A DNA stretch of 64,000 nucleotides from contig JAKSMB010000004.1 of the NCBI GenBank assembly GCA_024400875.1, forward strand, positions 35,493 to 99,492. Direction: 5' to 3'. The DNA comes from Bacteroidales bacterium. GTDB lineage: Bacteria > Bacteroidota > Bacteroidia > Bacteroidales > WCHB1-69. Below are positions 1 through 9,046 of this stretch, in pieces (within the stretch, counting starts at the first letter, position 1; each line of letters opens with the position of its first letter). Made by a program: the position numbers and the translations under genes. The notes beneath the pieces were generated by a model. The model was not told where the DNA came from. It was given only the letters and a program-made list of their open reading frames with translations, and searched no databases.

Positions 1-792
1 ACTGATGAGAACACCCATAACGACACCTGTCGTTTCCAACAAGTATTCCACAACTATTACGCATACGACGACGGCACTGCTGAAGCTGGTTACAGTTTGT
101 TGTCAACCACCAGCAGTCCAGAAGCCGCATTGGCAGTACAGTTCACCTTGGCAGAACCCGACACACTGCGTTGCGTTCGTTTCTGGTTCAACAGCGTGCT
201 TAACGATGATAATTTTGCATCATTCTCCTTAATGGTTTGGGACGACAATGATGGCAAGCCCGGCAATGTCATCTATGAACTGCCAGCTCAGTTGCCTGCA
301 CACGCCGAAAACTATCTCGATTTCATCAGCTACTACCCAGAAGAGCCAATACCCGTATCTGGAACTTTCTATGTTGGTTTCCAACAGAACCACGACATTC
401 AGCTGAACTTAGGTTTTGACCAGAACAATGATGCACGTGGTCATTTCTTCTATAAAACATCCAACAGCTGGAACGAATCTTTCTACAAAGGTGCGCCTAT
501 GGTTCGACCAGTTGTAGGCAAATACTATGATCACTCTGGTGTTGAAGAGCACGTTGCACAAAACATACGCTTCTATCCGAATCCAACAACCAATGTAGTG
601 TTTGTTACTGGATTAGACGAACTCAACTCCGATGTTCACTACCAGATTACAGACATCTACGGTAGGACCCTTGAGTCAGACAGACTGAATGGCAATGCTA
701 TTGAGATGAGATCTTATGCAGCTGGCGTCTATGTGATTCGACTCACATCTGGCAGCCAAACTATTAAAACTGAAAAAATAATCAAACAATAA
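1..792 (+). CDS. T9SS type A cargo protein, 5' end outside window
   Basis: The frame is open from base 1, so only the last 263 residues are present and the true start lies upstream. The C-terminal 80 or so residues form a type A T9SS sorting domain: a YPNPTTN motif near base 571, a central DIYGR strand motif, then AAGVYVIRL and a Lys-rich end (KTEKIIKQ). Such proteins cross the outer membrane through the type IX system, and the domain is removed or anchored at the surface. The upstream part begins with a YDDGTAE motif seen in many T9SS cargo proteins and looks like beta-sandwich material. No catalytic motif is visible, so the activity of the missing N-terminus is unknown. The exonuclease gene follows 9 bases downstream. 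Confidence 0.85.
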   Translation, partial: TDENTHNDTCRFQQVFHNYYAYDDGTAEAGYSLLSTTSSPEAALAVQFTLAEPDTLRCVRFWFNSVLNDDNFASFSLMVWDDNDGKPGNVIYELPAQLPAHAENYLDFISYYPEEPIPVSGTFYVGFQQNHDIQLNLGFDQNNDARGHFFYKTSNSWNESFYKGAPMVRPVVGKYYDHSGVEEHVAQNIRFYPNPTTNVVFVTGLDELNSDVHYQITDIYGRTLESDRLNGNAIEMRSYAAGVYVIRLTSGSQTIKTEKIIKQ

Positions 793-801
793 TATAACGT
801 T

Positions 802-1629
802 ATGAAACTAAACCTCGAACGTCCATTAATCTTTTTTGACCTGGAAACCACGGGTCTTAATGTCGGAAAAGACAAGATCGTAGAGATCTCCTTAATCAAG
901 GTTATGCCTAATGGCGAAGAAATCCGTCGTACGGAACTCATCAACCCAGGAATGCACATTCCTGAAGAATCCTCAGCCATCCACGGCATCTACGATAAAG
1001 ACGTTCAAGACAAGCCGACGTTTGATCAGATGGCTGACGACCTTTTGGCCTTCATTGGCGACGCCGACTTAGCGGGTTTCAATTCCAACAAGTTTGACGT
1101 ACCTTTGTTGGTAGAAGAATTCTTAAGATGTGGCAGATTTTTAGATTTACGTAACCGTCATTTGGTAGATGTACAAAACATATTCCACAGAATGGAACCT
1201 CGCAACCTCATTGCAGCTTATAAGTTCTATTGCGGTGGCAATCTGGAAGATGCGCACCAAGCAAGTGCCGACACCGCCGCCACCTACGAAGTATTCAAAG
1301 CACAATTGGAAAGATACGAGGATGTTGAGTACACCGATCCGCTGACCAAGAGCACCTACAAGCCCATCGTAGGAAACATCAAGGCCTTAAGTGACTTCAC
1401 GAGAAATACGCGTAACGTGGATATGGCTGGGCACATTGTCTGGAACGACAAAGACCAGGCGGTTTTCAACTTTGGCAAGCACAAAAGCATTCCAGTAAAA
1501 GCGGTATTTATGAAAGAGCCTGCCTATTACGACTGGATGATGAAAGCCGACTTCCCGCTTTACACAAAAGAAATCATCACACAAATCTTCAAGGAAGTTT
1601 GTCTGGAACGTAAGTTCAGCAAGCACTAA
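802..1629 (+). CDS. DEDDh 3'-5' exonuclease (DnaQ/ExoX-like)
   Basis: The 275-residue protein starts with FFDLETTGL, which supplies the first catalytic acids (D13, E15). GFNSNKFDVPLL gives the next Asp, and HQASADTAATYEV gives the His and Asp of the DEDDh family. These enzymes remove 3' nucleotides from DNA or RNA with two metal ions. The C-terminal 90 residues contain FGKHKSIPVKAVF followed by a YYDWMMKADFPLYTKE stretch. That resembles the accessory domain of ExoX-type exonucleases, so a stand-alone repair or processing nuclease is more likely than a polymerase III epsilon subunit. It lies 9 bases after the T9SS gene and may share its transcript. A strong terminator follows. Confidence 0.88.
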   Translation: MKLNLERPLIFFDLETTGLNVGKDKIVEISLIKVMPNGEEIRRTELINPGMHIPEESSAIHGIYDKDVQDKPTFDQMADDLLAFIGDADLAGFNSNKFDVPLLVEEFLRCGRFLDLRNRHLVDVQNIFHRMEPRNLIAAYKFYCGGNLEDAHQASADTAATYEVFKAQLERYEDVEYTDPLTKSTYKPIVGNIKALSDFTRNTRNVDMAGHIVWNDKDQAVFNFGKHKSIPVKAVFMKEPAYYDWMMKADFPLYTKEIITQIFKEVCLERKFSKH

Positions 1630-1640
1630 GAAGATATACT

Positions 1641-1690
1641 TGTTTAAGAAAAAACCGACAGTCATTCGATTGTCGGTTTTTTCTTAAACA
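1641..1690. terminator. Bidirectional intrinsic terminator
   Basis: A perfect 20-base inverted repeat (1641-1660 with 1671-1690) surrounds a 10-base loop. Its core is AAAAAACCGACA / TGTCGGTTTTTT, so each strand has a GC-rich stem followed by a T run. It lies between two converging genes, the exonuclease and the GT4 glycosyltransferase, and should stop both transcripts. Confidence 0.9.
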
Positions 1691-1742
1691 AATTTGTATT
1701 CACAAATATAAGACCCTCGCTTTCATGCATGCGCAGTGAGTA

Positions 1743-2870
1743 TTATGAGAGAATCTTATCAAAAGCTTCCAGCATGCGCGTCCAAGCGTATTTCTTCTTT
1801 TCTTCCACAATATTGGTTTCAAACACAACTTGTCTCTGATTTTCAAAGAAATCCACCAAGGCATCTGCAATTTGTGTTGCGTTAGGTTCAACCACATAAC
1901 CAATTTTCCCGTGCGGAACAATTTCTGCCAAACCGCCCACATTTGTCACAAGCATCGATTTTTCAAAATGGAAAGCTATCTGTGTAACGCCACTCTGAGT
2001 TGCAGTTTTATAGGGCTGCGTAATGATATTAGCCGCATTGAAATAGAGTTTCACCTTATCATTGGGAATAAAATCGGTATGTAGAATAACGCGATCACGA
2101 ATATTCAACGCATCAATCATCGACTGATAGTGGGCTTCATCCTCATAAAACTCGCCTGCAACAATCAACTTAGCATTCATTTTTTTCAATCTATCATCTG
2201 CAAAGGCGTTAAGCAGCAAGTCCAAACCCTTGTAAGCGCGAATAAAACCAAAGAAGAGGGCATAACAACACTCCGTATCGAGGTTTAATGCTGTAAGAGC
2301 CTCCTCTCGGCGCATCTTTTCTCCATAATGATCGTAGATCGGATGTGGCGCAAACGTTTTGGGTTTGTTCGTCCTGTCAAATTTATTTATGTCGTCAACC
2401 ACCGACTTTGACAAGGCCACAAAACCATCCATAGAGTTTACAAAATATGGTGGTAATATTTTGTCAAGAACATTGGTTTCATGAGGGATCATATTATGAA
2501 CCAACGCTACCACTTTAGAAACTTTATTCTTTCGAATTTGTCGTGCGATAGTTCCCATACACGGAGCCATAAAGGACATCCAATATGCGAAAATTACCAA
2601 ATCCGCTTTTTTAGCTGCCAACTGTCGGCCTACTTTCAACCAGTTAAACGGGTTGCATGAGTTGACTTCACGTCTGATCATTAGCTGTTCTGGAGCGGGA
2701 TCATTACTATATTGAGTTTTGCCGGGGAAAAGAAATCCGGGATATTGCAGTGTAAAAGTAACTACCTCAACCTCGTGACCTTCGCGAACATATTCTTGCG
2801 CCAGTCGTTCATTAAAGGCGGCTAACCCCCCTCTATACGGATATGCTGTTCCAACAATGATAACTTTCAT
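1743..2870 (-). CDS. Glycosyltransferase family 4 (GT-B fold)
   Basis: This 375-residue retaining glycosyltransferase has the N-terminal glycine-rich loop of GT-B enzymes (GTAYPYRGGLAAFNERLA). A FGFIRAYKGLDLLL segment opens the donor-binding domain, and TNVGGLAEIVPHGKIGYVV matches the usual GG-E-V-G nucleotide-sugar motif. It probably transfers a sugar from a nucleotide donor to a lipid-linked or protein-bound glycan at the cytoplasmic face of the membrane. Donor and acceptor cannot be read from sequence. It is transcribed alone from its own promoter, away from other glycan genes, so it may serve LPS, capsule or the T9SS anchor rather than a dedicated cluster. Confidence 0.88.
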   Translation of the reverse strand: MKVIIVGTAYPYRGGLAAFNERLAQEYVREGHEVEVVTFTLQYPGFLFPGKTQYSNDPAPEQLMIRREVNSCNPFNWLKVGRQLAAKKADLVIFAYWMSFMAPCMGTIARQIRKNKVSKVVALVHNMIPHETNVLDKILPPYFVNSMDGFVALSKSVVDDINKFDRTNKPKTFAPHPIYDHYGEKMRREEALTALNLDTECCYALFFGFIRAYKGLDLLLNAFADDRLKKMNAKLIVAGEFYEDEAHYQSMIDALNIRDRVILHTDFIPNDKVKLYFNAANIITQPYKTATQSGVTQIAFHFEKSMLVTNVGGLAEIVPHGKIGYVVEPNATQIADALVDFFENQRQVVFETNIVEEKKKYAWTRMLEAFDKILS

Positions 2871-2959
2871 AATGATGAACTATTTTTTTAACAAATAACA
2901 AGCAGATATTGTGTAGAAAATGCTGATTTTTGCATTATTTGATGAACAAATACGAATGG

Positions 2960-2967
2960 CAAAGATA
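2960..2967 (-). promoter_or_regulatory. Bacteroidetes -7 promoter element (GT4 gene)
   Basis: On the minus strand this reads TATCTTTG, matching the TAnnTTTG consensus of the Bacteroidetes primary sigma factor. It lies about 90 bases upstream of the GT4 start codon. No clear -33 TTTG is visible at the expected spacing. Confidence 0.6.
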
Positions 2968-3005
2968 CACAAAAAAACATCGTAAGACCTGCGCCCTTTT
3001 TTTCG

Positions 3006-3013
3006 TACTTTTG
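3006..3013 (+). promoter_or_regulatory. Bacteroidetes -7 promoter element (yfhO)
   Basis: TACTTTTG matches TAnnTTTG and lies 33 bases before the YfhO start. Together with the element at 2960-2967 it makes this intergenic region a divergent promoter pair. Confidence 0.65.
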
Positions 3014-3046
3014 CAGCCTTGATTAAAAAAATAAATTACTTACAAT

Positions 3047-5527
3047 ATGAAACCACTTCTTAAGAAAGTATTGACCCACTGCGGCATTATTGTTTTCTTC
3101 TTCATCATAGCCGCAGCCTACATGTCACCAGCCCTTGACGGTAGAGTTATTATGCAAGGCGATACAATGAAAGCCGACGCCATGGCCAAAGAACAACGCG
3201 ACTTTCACGACAAAACCGGCGACTATGCCCTTTGGAACAGCTCTATGTTTAGCGGCATGCCTGGTTATCAAGTAACGTCATCACCTTCTCCCAGCATCTT
3301 TGTTAAGATTCGAGAAGTATTTACATTTAAACACATTGGATATTCTCGAAACATTGGTATTGTATTCGTATATCTCTTAGGATTTTACCTCGCCCTAATT
3401 GCCATAGGTGTTAGTCCATGGTTGAGTCTGTTAGGTGCATTAGCCTTTGGATTAGGAAGTTACAACATTATCATTATTGAAGCAGGACACATTACCAAAG
3501 CAGTAGCCCTATCACTATTCGCTCCAATATTAGCCGGAATGATACTCACCTTCAAAAAGAAATACGTATGGGGTGGTATTTTATTCACCTTGGCATTGGG
3601 CATGCAAATATCGTGTAACCACATCCAGATCACCTATTACACCATGATTGCGGCCATCTTCTTGGGCTTGGCTTACCTTGTATATGCTATCAAAGACAAA
3701 GTTTTCAAACCCTTTTTAATTAGTGTAGCCGTATTGGTGGTTGGCAGTGCTATTGCCGTTGGCGGTAACGCCCGTCTGCTCTTCGTCAATCAAGAGTACG
3801 CCAAATACACCATGCGTGGCGGCGGCGACATTACCGTTACTCCCGAAGATCTTTACAAAGATGGCGAAACCAAATCCATTGCAGCAACCAACGGACTGGA
3901 TCTGGACTATGCTTTTAACTGGAGCTACGGCAAAGGCGAAACCTACACCATTCTCGTTCCAGGTGCTTACGGTGGCGGCTCCGGCGAAAAAGTAGGTACC
4001 GACTCTGAATTCTACAAGAACTTCCGTCAGAAACAGGCTCCTCTTTACTGGGGTGATCAACCGTTCACCTCTGGTCCAGTTTATTTCGGTGCTATCATTG
4101 TCTTCCTTTTTGTGTTGGGACTTTTCGTAGTAAAAGGCGCCGATCGTTGGTGGCTTTTGATTGCAACCATTCTGGCCATATTAATGTCATGGGGTAAAAA
4201 CCTGATGGGATTCAACGAATTCCTCTTCAATAATCTCCCCTTGTACAACAAGTTCAGAACGCCATCCATGAGTTTAGTCATCGCGAATGTATGTATGGTA
4301 TTCATGGCTATCTTGGCATTGAAGAATATCTTCGACAAAGAAAACCCTACAGACCGAAAGAAACTCAACCTTGGGTTGTACGTATCAACAGGTGTTACAG
4401 CCGGTATCATCTTATTGATGATGCTTTGTTCCGGCAGCATGTCCTTCTCCGGCGCCAGCGATACGCAGATGGCAAGTCAATATGGCAATCAATGGCAATA
4501 CATCCAAGACATTTTGGTTAAAGATCGTAAAGCGCTCTTCATGTCCGACTCTTGGCGTTCACTTGCCTTCATCGTACTATCTGCCGCTGCGCTTTGGCTC
4601 TACATCAACCAAAAGATCAAAAAGTCAGGCATTATCATCGGTATTTTAGCCGTTCTTGTATTGGTTGACATGTGGGGTGTTGACAGACGCTACCTGGACG
4701 ATTCCAACTTCGTTTCTGCCAAGAGAATCCAACTTAAGCCCACCGCCACCGACCAGATGCTGGATCAATATGCGGCTCAATTCAAGGACGAAGACTATCG
4801 TGTGTTCGACCTTTCCGTTAACACGTTCAACGATTCCTACCCATCTGCATTCCATCACCAGATTGGTGGATACAATGCGGCAAAATTGCGTCGCTACCAA
4901 GACATCATCGACTTCTACCTCTCTCGCCATATCAACTCCAACGTGCTGAACATGTTGAATGCTCGTTACGTGGTTGTTCCAAGTCAAGACGGTCAACCCA
5001 ACATCCAGCGCAACCCACAAGCATTGGGTAATGCATGGTTTGTGAACGAGTGTCAAATGGTAGAGGACGCCAACGCTGAAATCATAGCATTGAACACCCT
5101 CAATCCTGCGGATACCGCTATCGTAAACAAAGAGTTTGCCTCCATGATTCAGGGTAAGAACCTAGAACGCGACAGCAACTCCGTCATCGTCATGGAACAT
5201 CAAAAGCCGTACAATCCCGACTATCTGGTATATAAGACAAAAACGACAAAGGATCAGTTGGCGGTATTTTCAGAAGTATATTACGCACCCGACTGGCGTG
5301 TTTACATCGATGGAAAGCCAGCTGAATATTTCCGTGCCAACTACATCTTGCGTGCAATGGTTATTCCGGCAGGTGAGCACAAGATCGAATTCAAGAACGA
5401 AGCACCTCGTCTGCACAAGTTAGACAAAGTTACGATGCTCGTTTCCATCATTTTCGTAGTAGTAGTTGCAGGCAGTCTTTTCTTCTATTATCGAAAACCC
5501 AAAAAGGTTCAATTAAAAGAAAATTAA
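3047..5527 (+). CDS. YfhO family multi-pass membrane protein
   Basis: The 826-residue protein has a first membrane helix at about residues 12-30, then many hydrophobic segments (for example GIVFVYLLGFYLALIAIGV and WLSLLGALAFGLGSY) to about residue 560. A soluble domain of roughly 230 residues follows, and a last helix near residue 800. The tail contains YYAPDWRVYIDGKPAEYFR followed by RAMVIPAGEHKIEF, the hallmark of the YfhO family. In Gram-positives YfhO proteins are GT-C-like glycosyltransferases for teichoic acid decoration; in Bacteroidetes the substrate is not known. I infer a membrane glycosyltransferase using a polyprenyl-linked sugar. It is transcribed alone and followed by a terminator. 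Confidence 0.85.
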   Translation: MKPLLKKVLTHCGIIVFFFIIAAAYMSPALDGRVIMQGDTMKADAMAKEQRDFHDKTGDYALWNSSMFSGMPGYQVTSSPSPSIFVKIREVFTFKHIGYSRNIGIVFVYLLGFYLALIAIGVSPWLSLLGALAFGLGSYNIIIIEAGHITKAVALSLFAPILAGMILTFKKKYVWGGILFTLALGMQISCNHIQITYYTMIAAIFLGLAYLVYAIKDKVFKPFLISVAVLVVGSAIAVGGNARLLFVNQEYAKYTMRGGGDITVTPEDLYKDGETKSIAATNGLDLDYAFNWSYGKGETYTILVPGAYGGGSGEKVGTDSEFYKNFRQKQAPLYWGDQPFTSGPVYFGAIIVFLFVLGLFVVKGADRWWLLIATILAILMSWGKNLMGFNEFLFNNLPLYNKFRTPSMSLVIANVCMVFMAILALKNIFDKENPTDRKKLNLGLYVSTGVTAGIILLMMLCSGSMSFSGASDTQMASQYGNQWQYIQDILVKDRKALFMSDSWRSLAFIVLSAAALWLYINQKIKKSGIIIGILAVLVLVDMWGVDRRYLDDSNFVSAKRIQLKPTATDQMLDQYAAQFKDEDYRVFDLSVNTFNDSYPSAFHHQIGGYNAAKLRRYQDIIDFYLSRHINSNVLNMLNARYVVVPSQDGQPNIQRNPQALGNAWFVNECQMVEDANAEIIALNTLNPADTAIVNKEFASMIQGKNLERDSNSVIVMEHQKPYNPDYLVYKTKTTKDQLAVFSEVYYAPDWRVYIDGKPAEYFRANYILRAMVIPAGEHKIEFKNEAPRLHKLDKVTMLVSIIFVVVVAGSLFFYYRKPKKVQLKEN

Positions 5528-5540
5528 TCATCAACATATC

Positions 5541-5573
5541 AAAGGTTATTCTGGACAGAGTAACCTTTTTTTA
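5541..5573 (+). terminator. Intrinsic terminator after yfhO
   Basis: AAAGGTTA pairs with TAACCTTT across a short loop that can itself pair (TCTG/CAGA), followed by a run of seven T. Confidence 0.85.
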
Positions 5574-5586
5574 TTGACATTTTTCG

Positions 5587-5594
5587 TAATTTTG
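5587..5594 (+). promoter_or_regulatory. Bacteroidetes -7 promoter element (FISUMP gene)
   Basis: TAATTTTG matches TAnnTTTG and is 19 bases before the start codon, directly after the upstream terminator. Confidence 0.6.
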
Positions 5595-5613
5595 CGCCTC
5601 TAAAAATCATAAC

Positions 5614-6999
5614 ATGAAAAAGATACTATCCTTGACGCTTTGTCTTGCATTTGCTATAGCCTCCATGGCCCAAACCGTTACCCTGACATTCACGGGGATC
5701 GACAATCAAAACAACCACGTAAGCTTAGACAGCGTTGTTGTTACCAACCTAACACGTGGATGGCAGGAGGTATTGTATTATCCCGACACCACACTGATTC
5801 TCACGAACAACGTGGGTATTGCTGACAACGGACATGCAGCGTCTGTTGCGCAAAACATGCCCAACCCCTTCAACGGAACAACAAACGTTGGATTGTTCCT
5901 GATCCATCCCGAGAAAGTACAACTCACGGTTGTGGACGTGACGGGCAAGACATTTTGCCAACAGCATCATAAGTTGGACAAGGGCAACCATAACTTCCGC
6001 ATAACCTTATCCACGCCCCAGACCTACCTTTTACACATAACCGTGGGCAAGGAGCAGCATACTATTAAGATGATTAACGAGGGACATGCGGGAAGCAACA
6101 GCATCACCTATATGGGAACGGATGCGGCAAAAGGTCCGTCATTGCAGAGCAGTCATCCCTTCGTTTTTGGCGACTTCATGGAGTACGTTGGGTTCACCAC
6201 CTTCAACGATGAGGCTTACGAAAGTGCTCGTATCAACATCCAGCAGGGTTCTTCGCAAACGCACACACTGGTGTTCCCTATTTCCACCGTATGGGATGGC
6301 ACGGGGCTGAACCCGAACGATGGGAACACCTGTGCAGAGACTCCGGTAGTAACTGACTACGACGGCAATATTTACGCAACTGTTCAAATTGGCACGCAAT
6401 GCTGGATGAGAGAGAATCTGAAGACCACGCATTATAGCGATGGAACAAGCATACCTTTGGGAACCACGCAACTCACGCAATCCCAATCATATCGATATGC
6501 TCCAGGCAACGACATCAACAACGTGGATTACTTTGGTTATTACTACAACTGGCCTGCCATTATGAAAGGTGCTTCCGGTAACAACAACAATCCAAGTAAC
6601 ATACAAGGTATTTGTCCTAACGGATGGCATTTACCCAGCAGTGCAGAGTGGACAGTTTTAACCGAATACGTTGAAAGTCAGAGTGTTTACTTGTGTAACA
6701 ATACAACAACGAATATTTCCAAATCACTCTCCACAGCCAAAGACTGGTTACAAAGCGACAACAACTGTGCCACTGGTAACGCACAAGGTACTAACAACGC
6801 GACCGGTTTCAGTGCAAAACCAGCAGGCGGATACTCTGGTACATATAACAGTTTCGGGAATGGGTGTTGTTTCTGGACTTGCACTCCCAATTCTTATGGT
6901 TATGCTGTAGGAAGATCCTGGTATTACAATCTGAGTACAGTTGCCACTACAAGCAATGGCACCAACAATGGACGTTCCGTTAGATGTTTAAAAAATTAA
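5614..6999 (+). CDS. Secreted FISUMP-domain protein with internal T9SS-like domain
   Basis: The first 19 residues are a Sec signal peptide ending in ASMAQ. Residues about 79-160 (VAQNMPNPFNGTTNV through VVDVTGK to YLLHITVGKEQHTIKM) look like a type A T9SS sorting domain, but placed internally. The C-terminal half is a Fibrobacter succinogenes major paralogous (FISUMP) domain: GTQCWMRENLKTTHYSDG, GICPNGWHLPSSAEWTVL, AKPAGGYSG and the terminal NNGRSVRCLKN. FISUMP domains are surface or secreted modules of unsettled function, common in Bacteroidetes. No catalytic residues can be assigned. It is a single-gene unit between two terminators. An alternative reading is that the internal segment is a beta-sandwich unrelated to secretion. 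Confidence 0.85.
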   Translation: MKKILSLTLCLAFAIASMAQTVTLTFTGIDNQNNHVSLDSVVVTNLTRGWQEVLYYPDTTLILTNNVGIADNGHAASVAQNMPNPFNGTTNVGLFLIHPEKVQLTVVDVTGKTFCQQHHKLDKGNHNFRITLSTPQTYLLHITVGKEQHTIKMINEGHAGSNSITYMGTDAAKGPSLQSSHPFVFGDFMEYVGFTTFNDEAYESARINIQQGSSQTHTLVFPISTVWDGTGLNPNDGNTCAETPVVTDYDGNIYATVQIGTQCWMRENLKTTHYSDGTSIPLGTTQLTQSQSYRYAPGNDINNVDYFGYYYNWPAIMKGASGNNNNPSNIQGICPNGWHLPSSAEWTVLTEYVESQSVYLCNNTTTNISKSLSTAKDWLQSDNNCATGNAQGTNNATGFSAKPAGGYSGTYNSFGNGCCFWTCTPNSYGYAVGRSWYYNLSTVATTSNGTNNGRSVRCLKN

Positions 7000-7022
7000 A
7001 GATTTACTACGTTGATATTAAC

Positions 7023-7057
7023 AAGAAAGGCGCTTCACTTAATGAAGTGCCTTTCTT
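7023..7057. terminator. Bidirectional terminator
   Basis: AAGAAAGGC pairs with GCCTTTCTT, and the stem continues inward with CTTCA/TGAAG around a five-base loop. T-rich tracts lie on both sides. It sits between the converging FISUMP gene and the GT2 gene. Confidence 0.85.
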
Positions 7058-7082
7058 ATTTTAAAGGGTTAACTAGCTTTTA

Positions 7083-7988
7083 CTATTGGCGAGTTAACAA
7101 ACCCTTGGTTACGTTTCTTCTAAATCTAAATAAAGCATTTCCCTTATCAAATTGAAAGCGAATAGCAAACCCCATCCATAGTATGATGGTAGCACACCAT
7201 TTTATACACTCGGAGAAAATCCTTTTAACATACTTCATCTTAGAAATCTGGAGCGTACGATAACGTTCACTCACGCCTATTGAATAGGTTAAACGATTAA
7301 AATAGTCGGGCGTAAGTTTCTTTTCTGGAATAATATGGTAGAGGATGGCTGTAGGAAGATAATAGAAATGCATCTTCAGACTTGTCATTTTATCAAACAG
7401 ATCCTTTTCTTCAGCACCTATTAAGCTATTGCCTTTTCGACCTAATTCTACATTGAAAAGGCCTATTCTATCAAAGACAGATTTCCGATAAGCTGCATTA
7501 CCTCCACCAGGGAAACCATTTTTAGGGAATTCTCGTTCTGATTCACCCAGATACAACCTTCCAGTAATCAGCTGACGTGTATAATGTGACATCCAAGTGG
7601 GCTCTTCTGTTTCATAGACAGGAAGAATTGGACCTCCAGCGGCAACCGCAGCAGGATTCTTCTCAAAGAAATCCGAATACGTCTGCAAATATTTATCATT
7701 CACCAACGCATCATCATCAACATATACAAGGATATCGCCTTGGGATTCCTTAATACCTCTATTTCTGGCATACGATAAACCTTGATTTACCTCAACACAA
7801 TAATTGAATTGAACAGCAGGATAATCTGTTTGGAATCTTGAGCATTCTTTTTCAGTATCATCCGTACTATTGTTATTCACCAATACTATTTCATATTGAT
7901 TGGTTGGATATTGGTTTAGAGCAATGCTCTGAAGTACATTGTATATATACTTATCGCGATTATATGTGCAAAGAATTATTGAAAGCAT
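7083..7988 (-). CDS. Glycosyltransferase family 2 (GT-A fold)
   Basis: I chose the ATG at 7988 because the protein then begins MLSIILCTYNRDKY, the normal opening of a GT2 domain, and the gene no longer overlaps its neighbour; the ATG at 8009 is possible. VYVDDDALV carries the DxD motif that binds the metal and nucleotide sugar, and FPGGGNAAYRKSVF is the acceptor-side loop found in this family. Hydrophobic residues near the C-terminus (CATIILWMGFAIRF) suggest a membrane-associated segment. Predicted role: adds a sugar to a surface glycan repeat unit or lipid-linked oligosaccharide. It is the last gene of the glycan cluster and directly follows an unrecognised GT-B-like gene. Confidence 0.88.
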   Translation of the reverse strand: MLSIILCTYNRDKYIYNVLQSIALNQYPTNQYEIVLVNNNSTDDTEKECSRFQTDYPAVQFNYCVEVNQGLSYARNRGIKESQGDILVYVDDDALVNDKYLQTYSDFFEKNPAAVAAGGPILPVYETEEPTWMSHYTRQLITGRLYLGESEREFPKNGFPGGGNAAYRKSVFDRIGLFNVELGRKGNSLIGAEEKDLFDKMTSLKMHFYYLPTAILYHIIPEKKLTPDYFNRLTYSIGVSERYRTLQISKMKYVKRIFSECIKWCATIILWMGFAIRFQFDKGNALFRFRRNVTKGLLTRQ

Positions 7989-7993
7989 AGTTA

Positions 7994-8929
7994 TTAGTCT
8001 CGTTTCCAAGTTCCCCAGTATTCTTCCACTAGTTCAACCTGTTCTTTCGTTATTTCAAATGAAAAATCTCCAAAAGCCTTTTGAATTCGGTCTTCTGCCT
8101 CTATGACACTTTTATGTATCTCAACTGATTTCTTCTTGTCGTCAACATAGTGCATCGGTTGTTTTACAAACCAAACTGGCTTTTTCATACAAACAGAATA
8201 TCCTATATGTGTTCCAATGCCGTTTGTGAGCATTAAGTCTGATAATTGAATTAAATCTTTCTGGCGTGATAAGAAATAAGGATCACTTCTATGACCATTA
8301 CACACGATGTAGAATCCTGCCTTTTTATACAATTCAACCAACTCAGGGCTTTGTTTTATATCCTTCCAATATAAACACAAGAACACACTATCAAAACCAT
8401 CTCGAATTTTTCCAATCTCTTCTATTAAATAATCAGCATCATAGCTTACATTATTATTTTCAAAAGAATGGCACGGATAAACGAGCAGAATCTTTCCATA
8501 TTTACTCTTTATCTCATCAAGTTTATCTTTGTCATAAAAATTTGAAGCACCTAAGATATAAGGTCCAATGGCGTTTACTTTTCTTCCCTTCAGACCGTTG
8601 CGTTTGAGGTAACCTTCTATTACCTCTTTACGTCTATTTCCAAATGTATAGATATTCTTTATCAGCGGACGATTCACATAGCCCATTGTTCTTGCAGATT
8701 CAATAGTCTCCGTAAAACAAAGTCCATGCTCTAGATAATCTGTTATGAGATTAAATCTTTTACCCGTTAGAGCCTTAAGAGCCTTGAGGTTGCCATACAA
8801 AAACACACTGTTAAAATGCTTTGGAGGTGTAAAGTCCTCGCTCGTTAACTCTTGATAATGAAAGAAATCAAGCGACTGGCACCTTATGACTTGTTTAGAA
8901 TAAACTAATACTGATTTTAAAAAACTCAT
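7994..8929 (-). CDS. Unrecognised protein, GT-B-like, in glycan cluster
   Basis: I do not recognise this 311-residue protein by family. It is soluble, without signal peptide or membrane helices. Residues about 145-160 (KYGKILLVYPCHSFENN) have the beta-strand-loop pattern that opens a Rossmann half. DLMLTNGIGTHIGYSVCMKKPVWFV near residue 235 resembles the segment where polysialyl-, poly-alcohol-phosphate and Kdo-type GT-B transferases bind nucleotide (a surveyed site followed by G-T-H-x-G-x-A and K-P-V). I infer a capsule glycosyl- or glycosyl-phosphate transferase; this is inference only. It has its own promoter and is followed closely by the GT2 gene. If the operon upstream makes a CMP-sugar, this protein is a plausible user of it. 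Confidence 0.6.
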   Translation of the reverse strand: MSFLKSVLVYSKQVIRCQSLDFFHYQELTSEDFTPPKHFNSVFLYGNLKALKALTGKRFNLITDYLEHGLCFTETIESARTMGYVNRPLIKNIYTFGNRRKEVIEGYLKRNGLKGRKVNAIGPYILGASNFYDKDKLDEIKSKYGKILLVYPCHSFENNNVSYDADYLIEEIGKIRDGFDSVFLCLYWKDIKQSPELVELYKKAGFYIVCNGHRSDPYFLSRQKDLIQLSDLMLTNGIGTHIGYSVCMKKPVWFVKQPMHYVDDKKKSVEIHKSVIEAEDRIQKAFGDFSFEITKEQVELVEEYWGTWKRD

Positions 8930-8969
8930 AACATCTATTCGTACTGAAAATACTTTATATAACTTTCTG

Positions 8970-8977
8970 CAAAAATA
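8970..8977 (-). promoter_or_regulatory. -7 promoter element (GT-B-like/GT2 transcript)
   Basis: Minus-strand TATTTTTG matches TAnnTTTG and lies 40 bases before the start at 8929. It separates this two-gene transcript from the three-gene operon upstream. Confidence 0.6.
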
Positions 8978-9046
8978 CAGAAAATATCGCTATTGTTTGT
9001 CGCTACGCAGACATCCTAAATAACATCCTGCAACTAAAACAAACCA

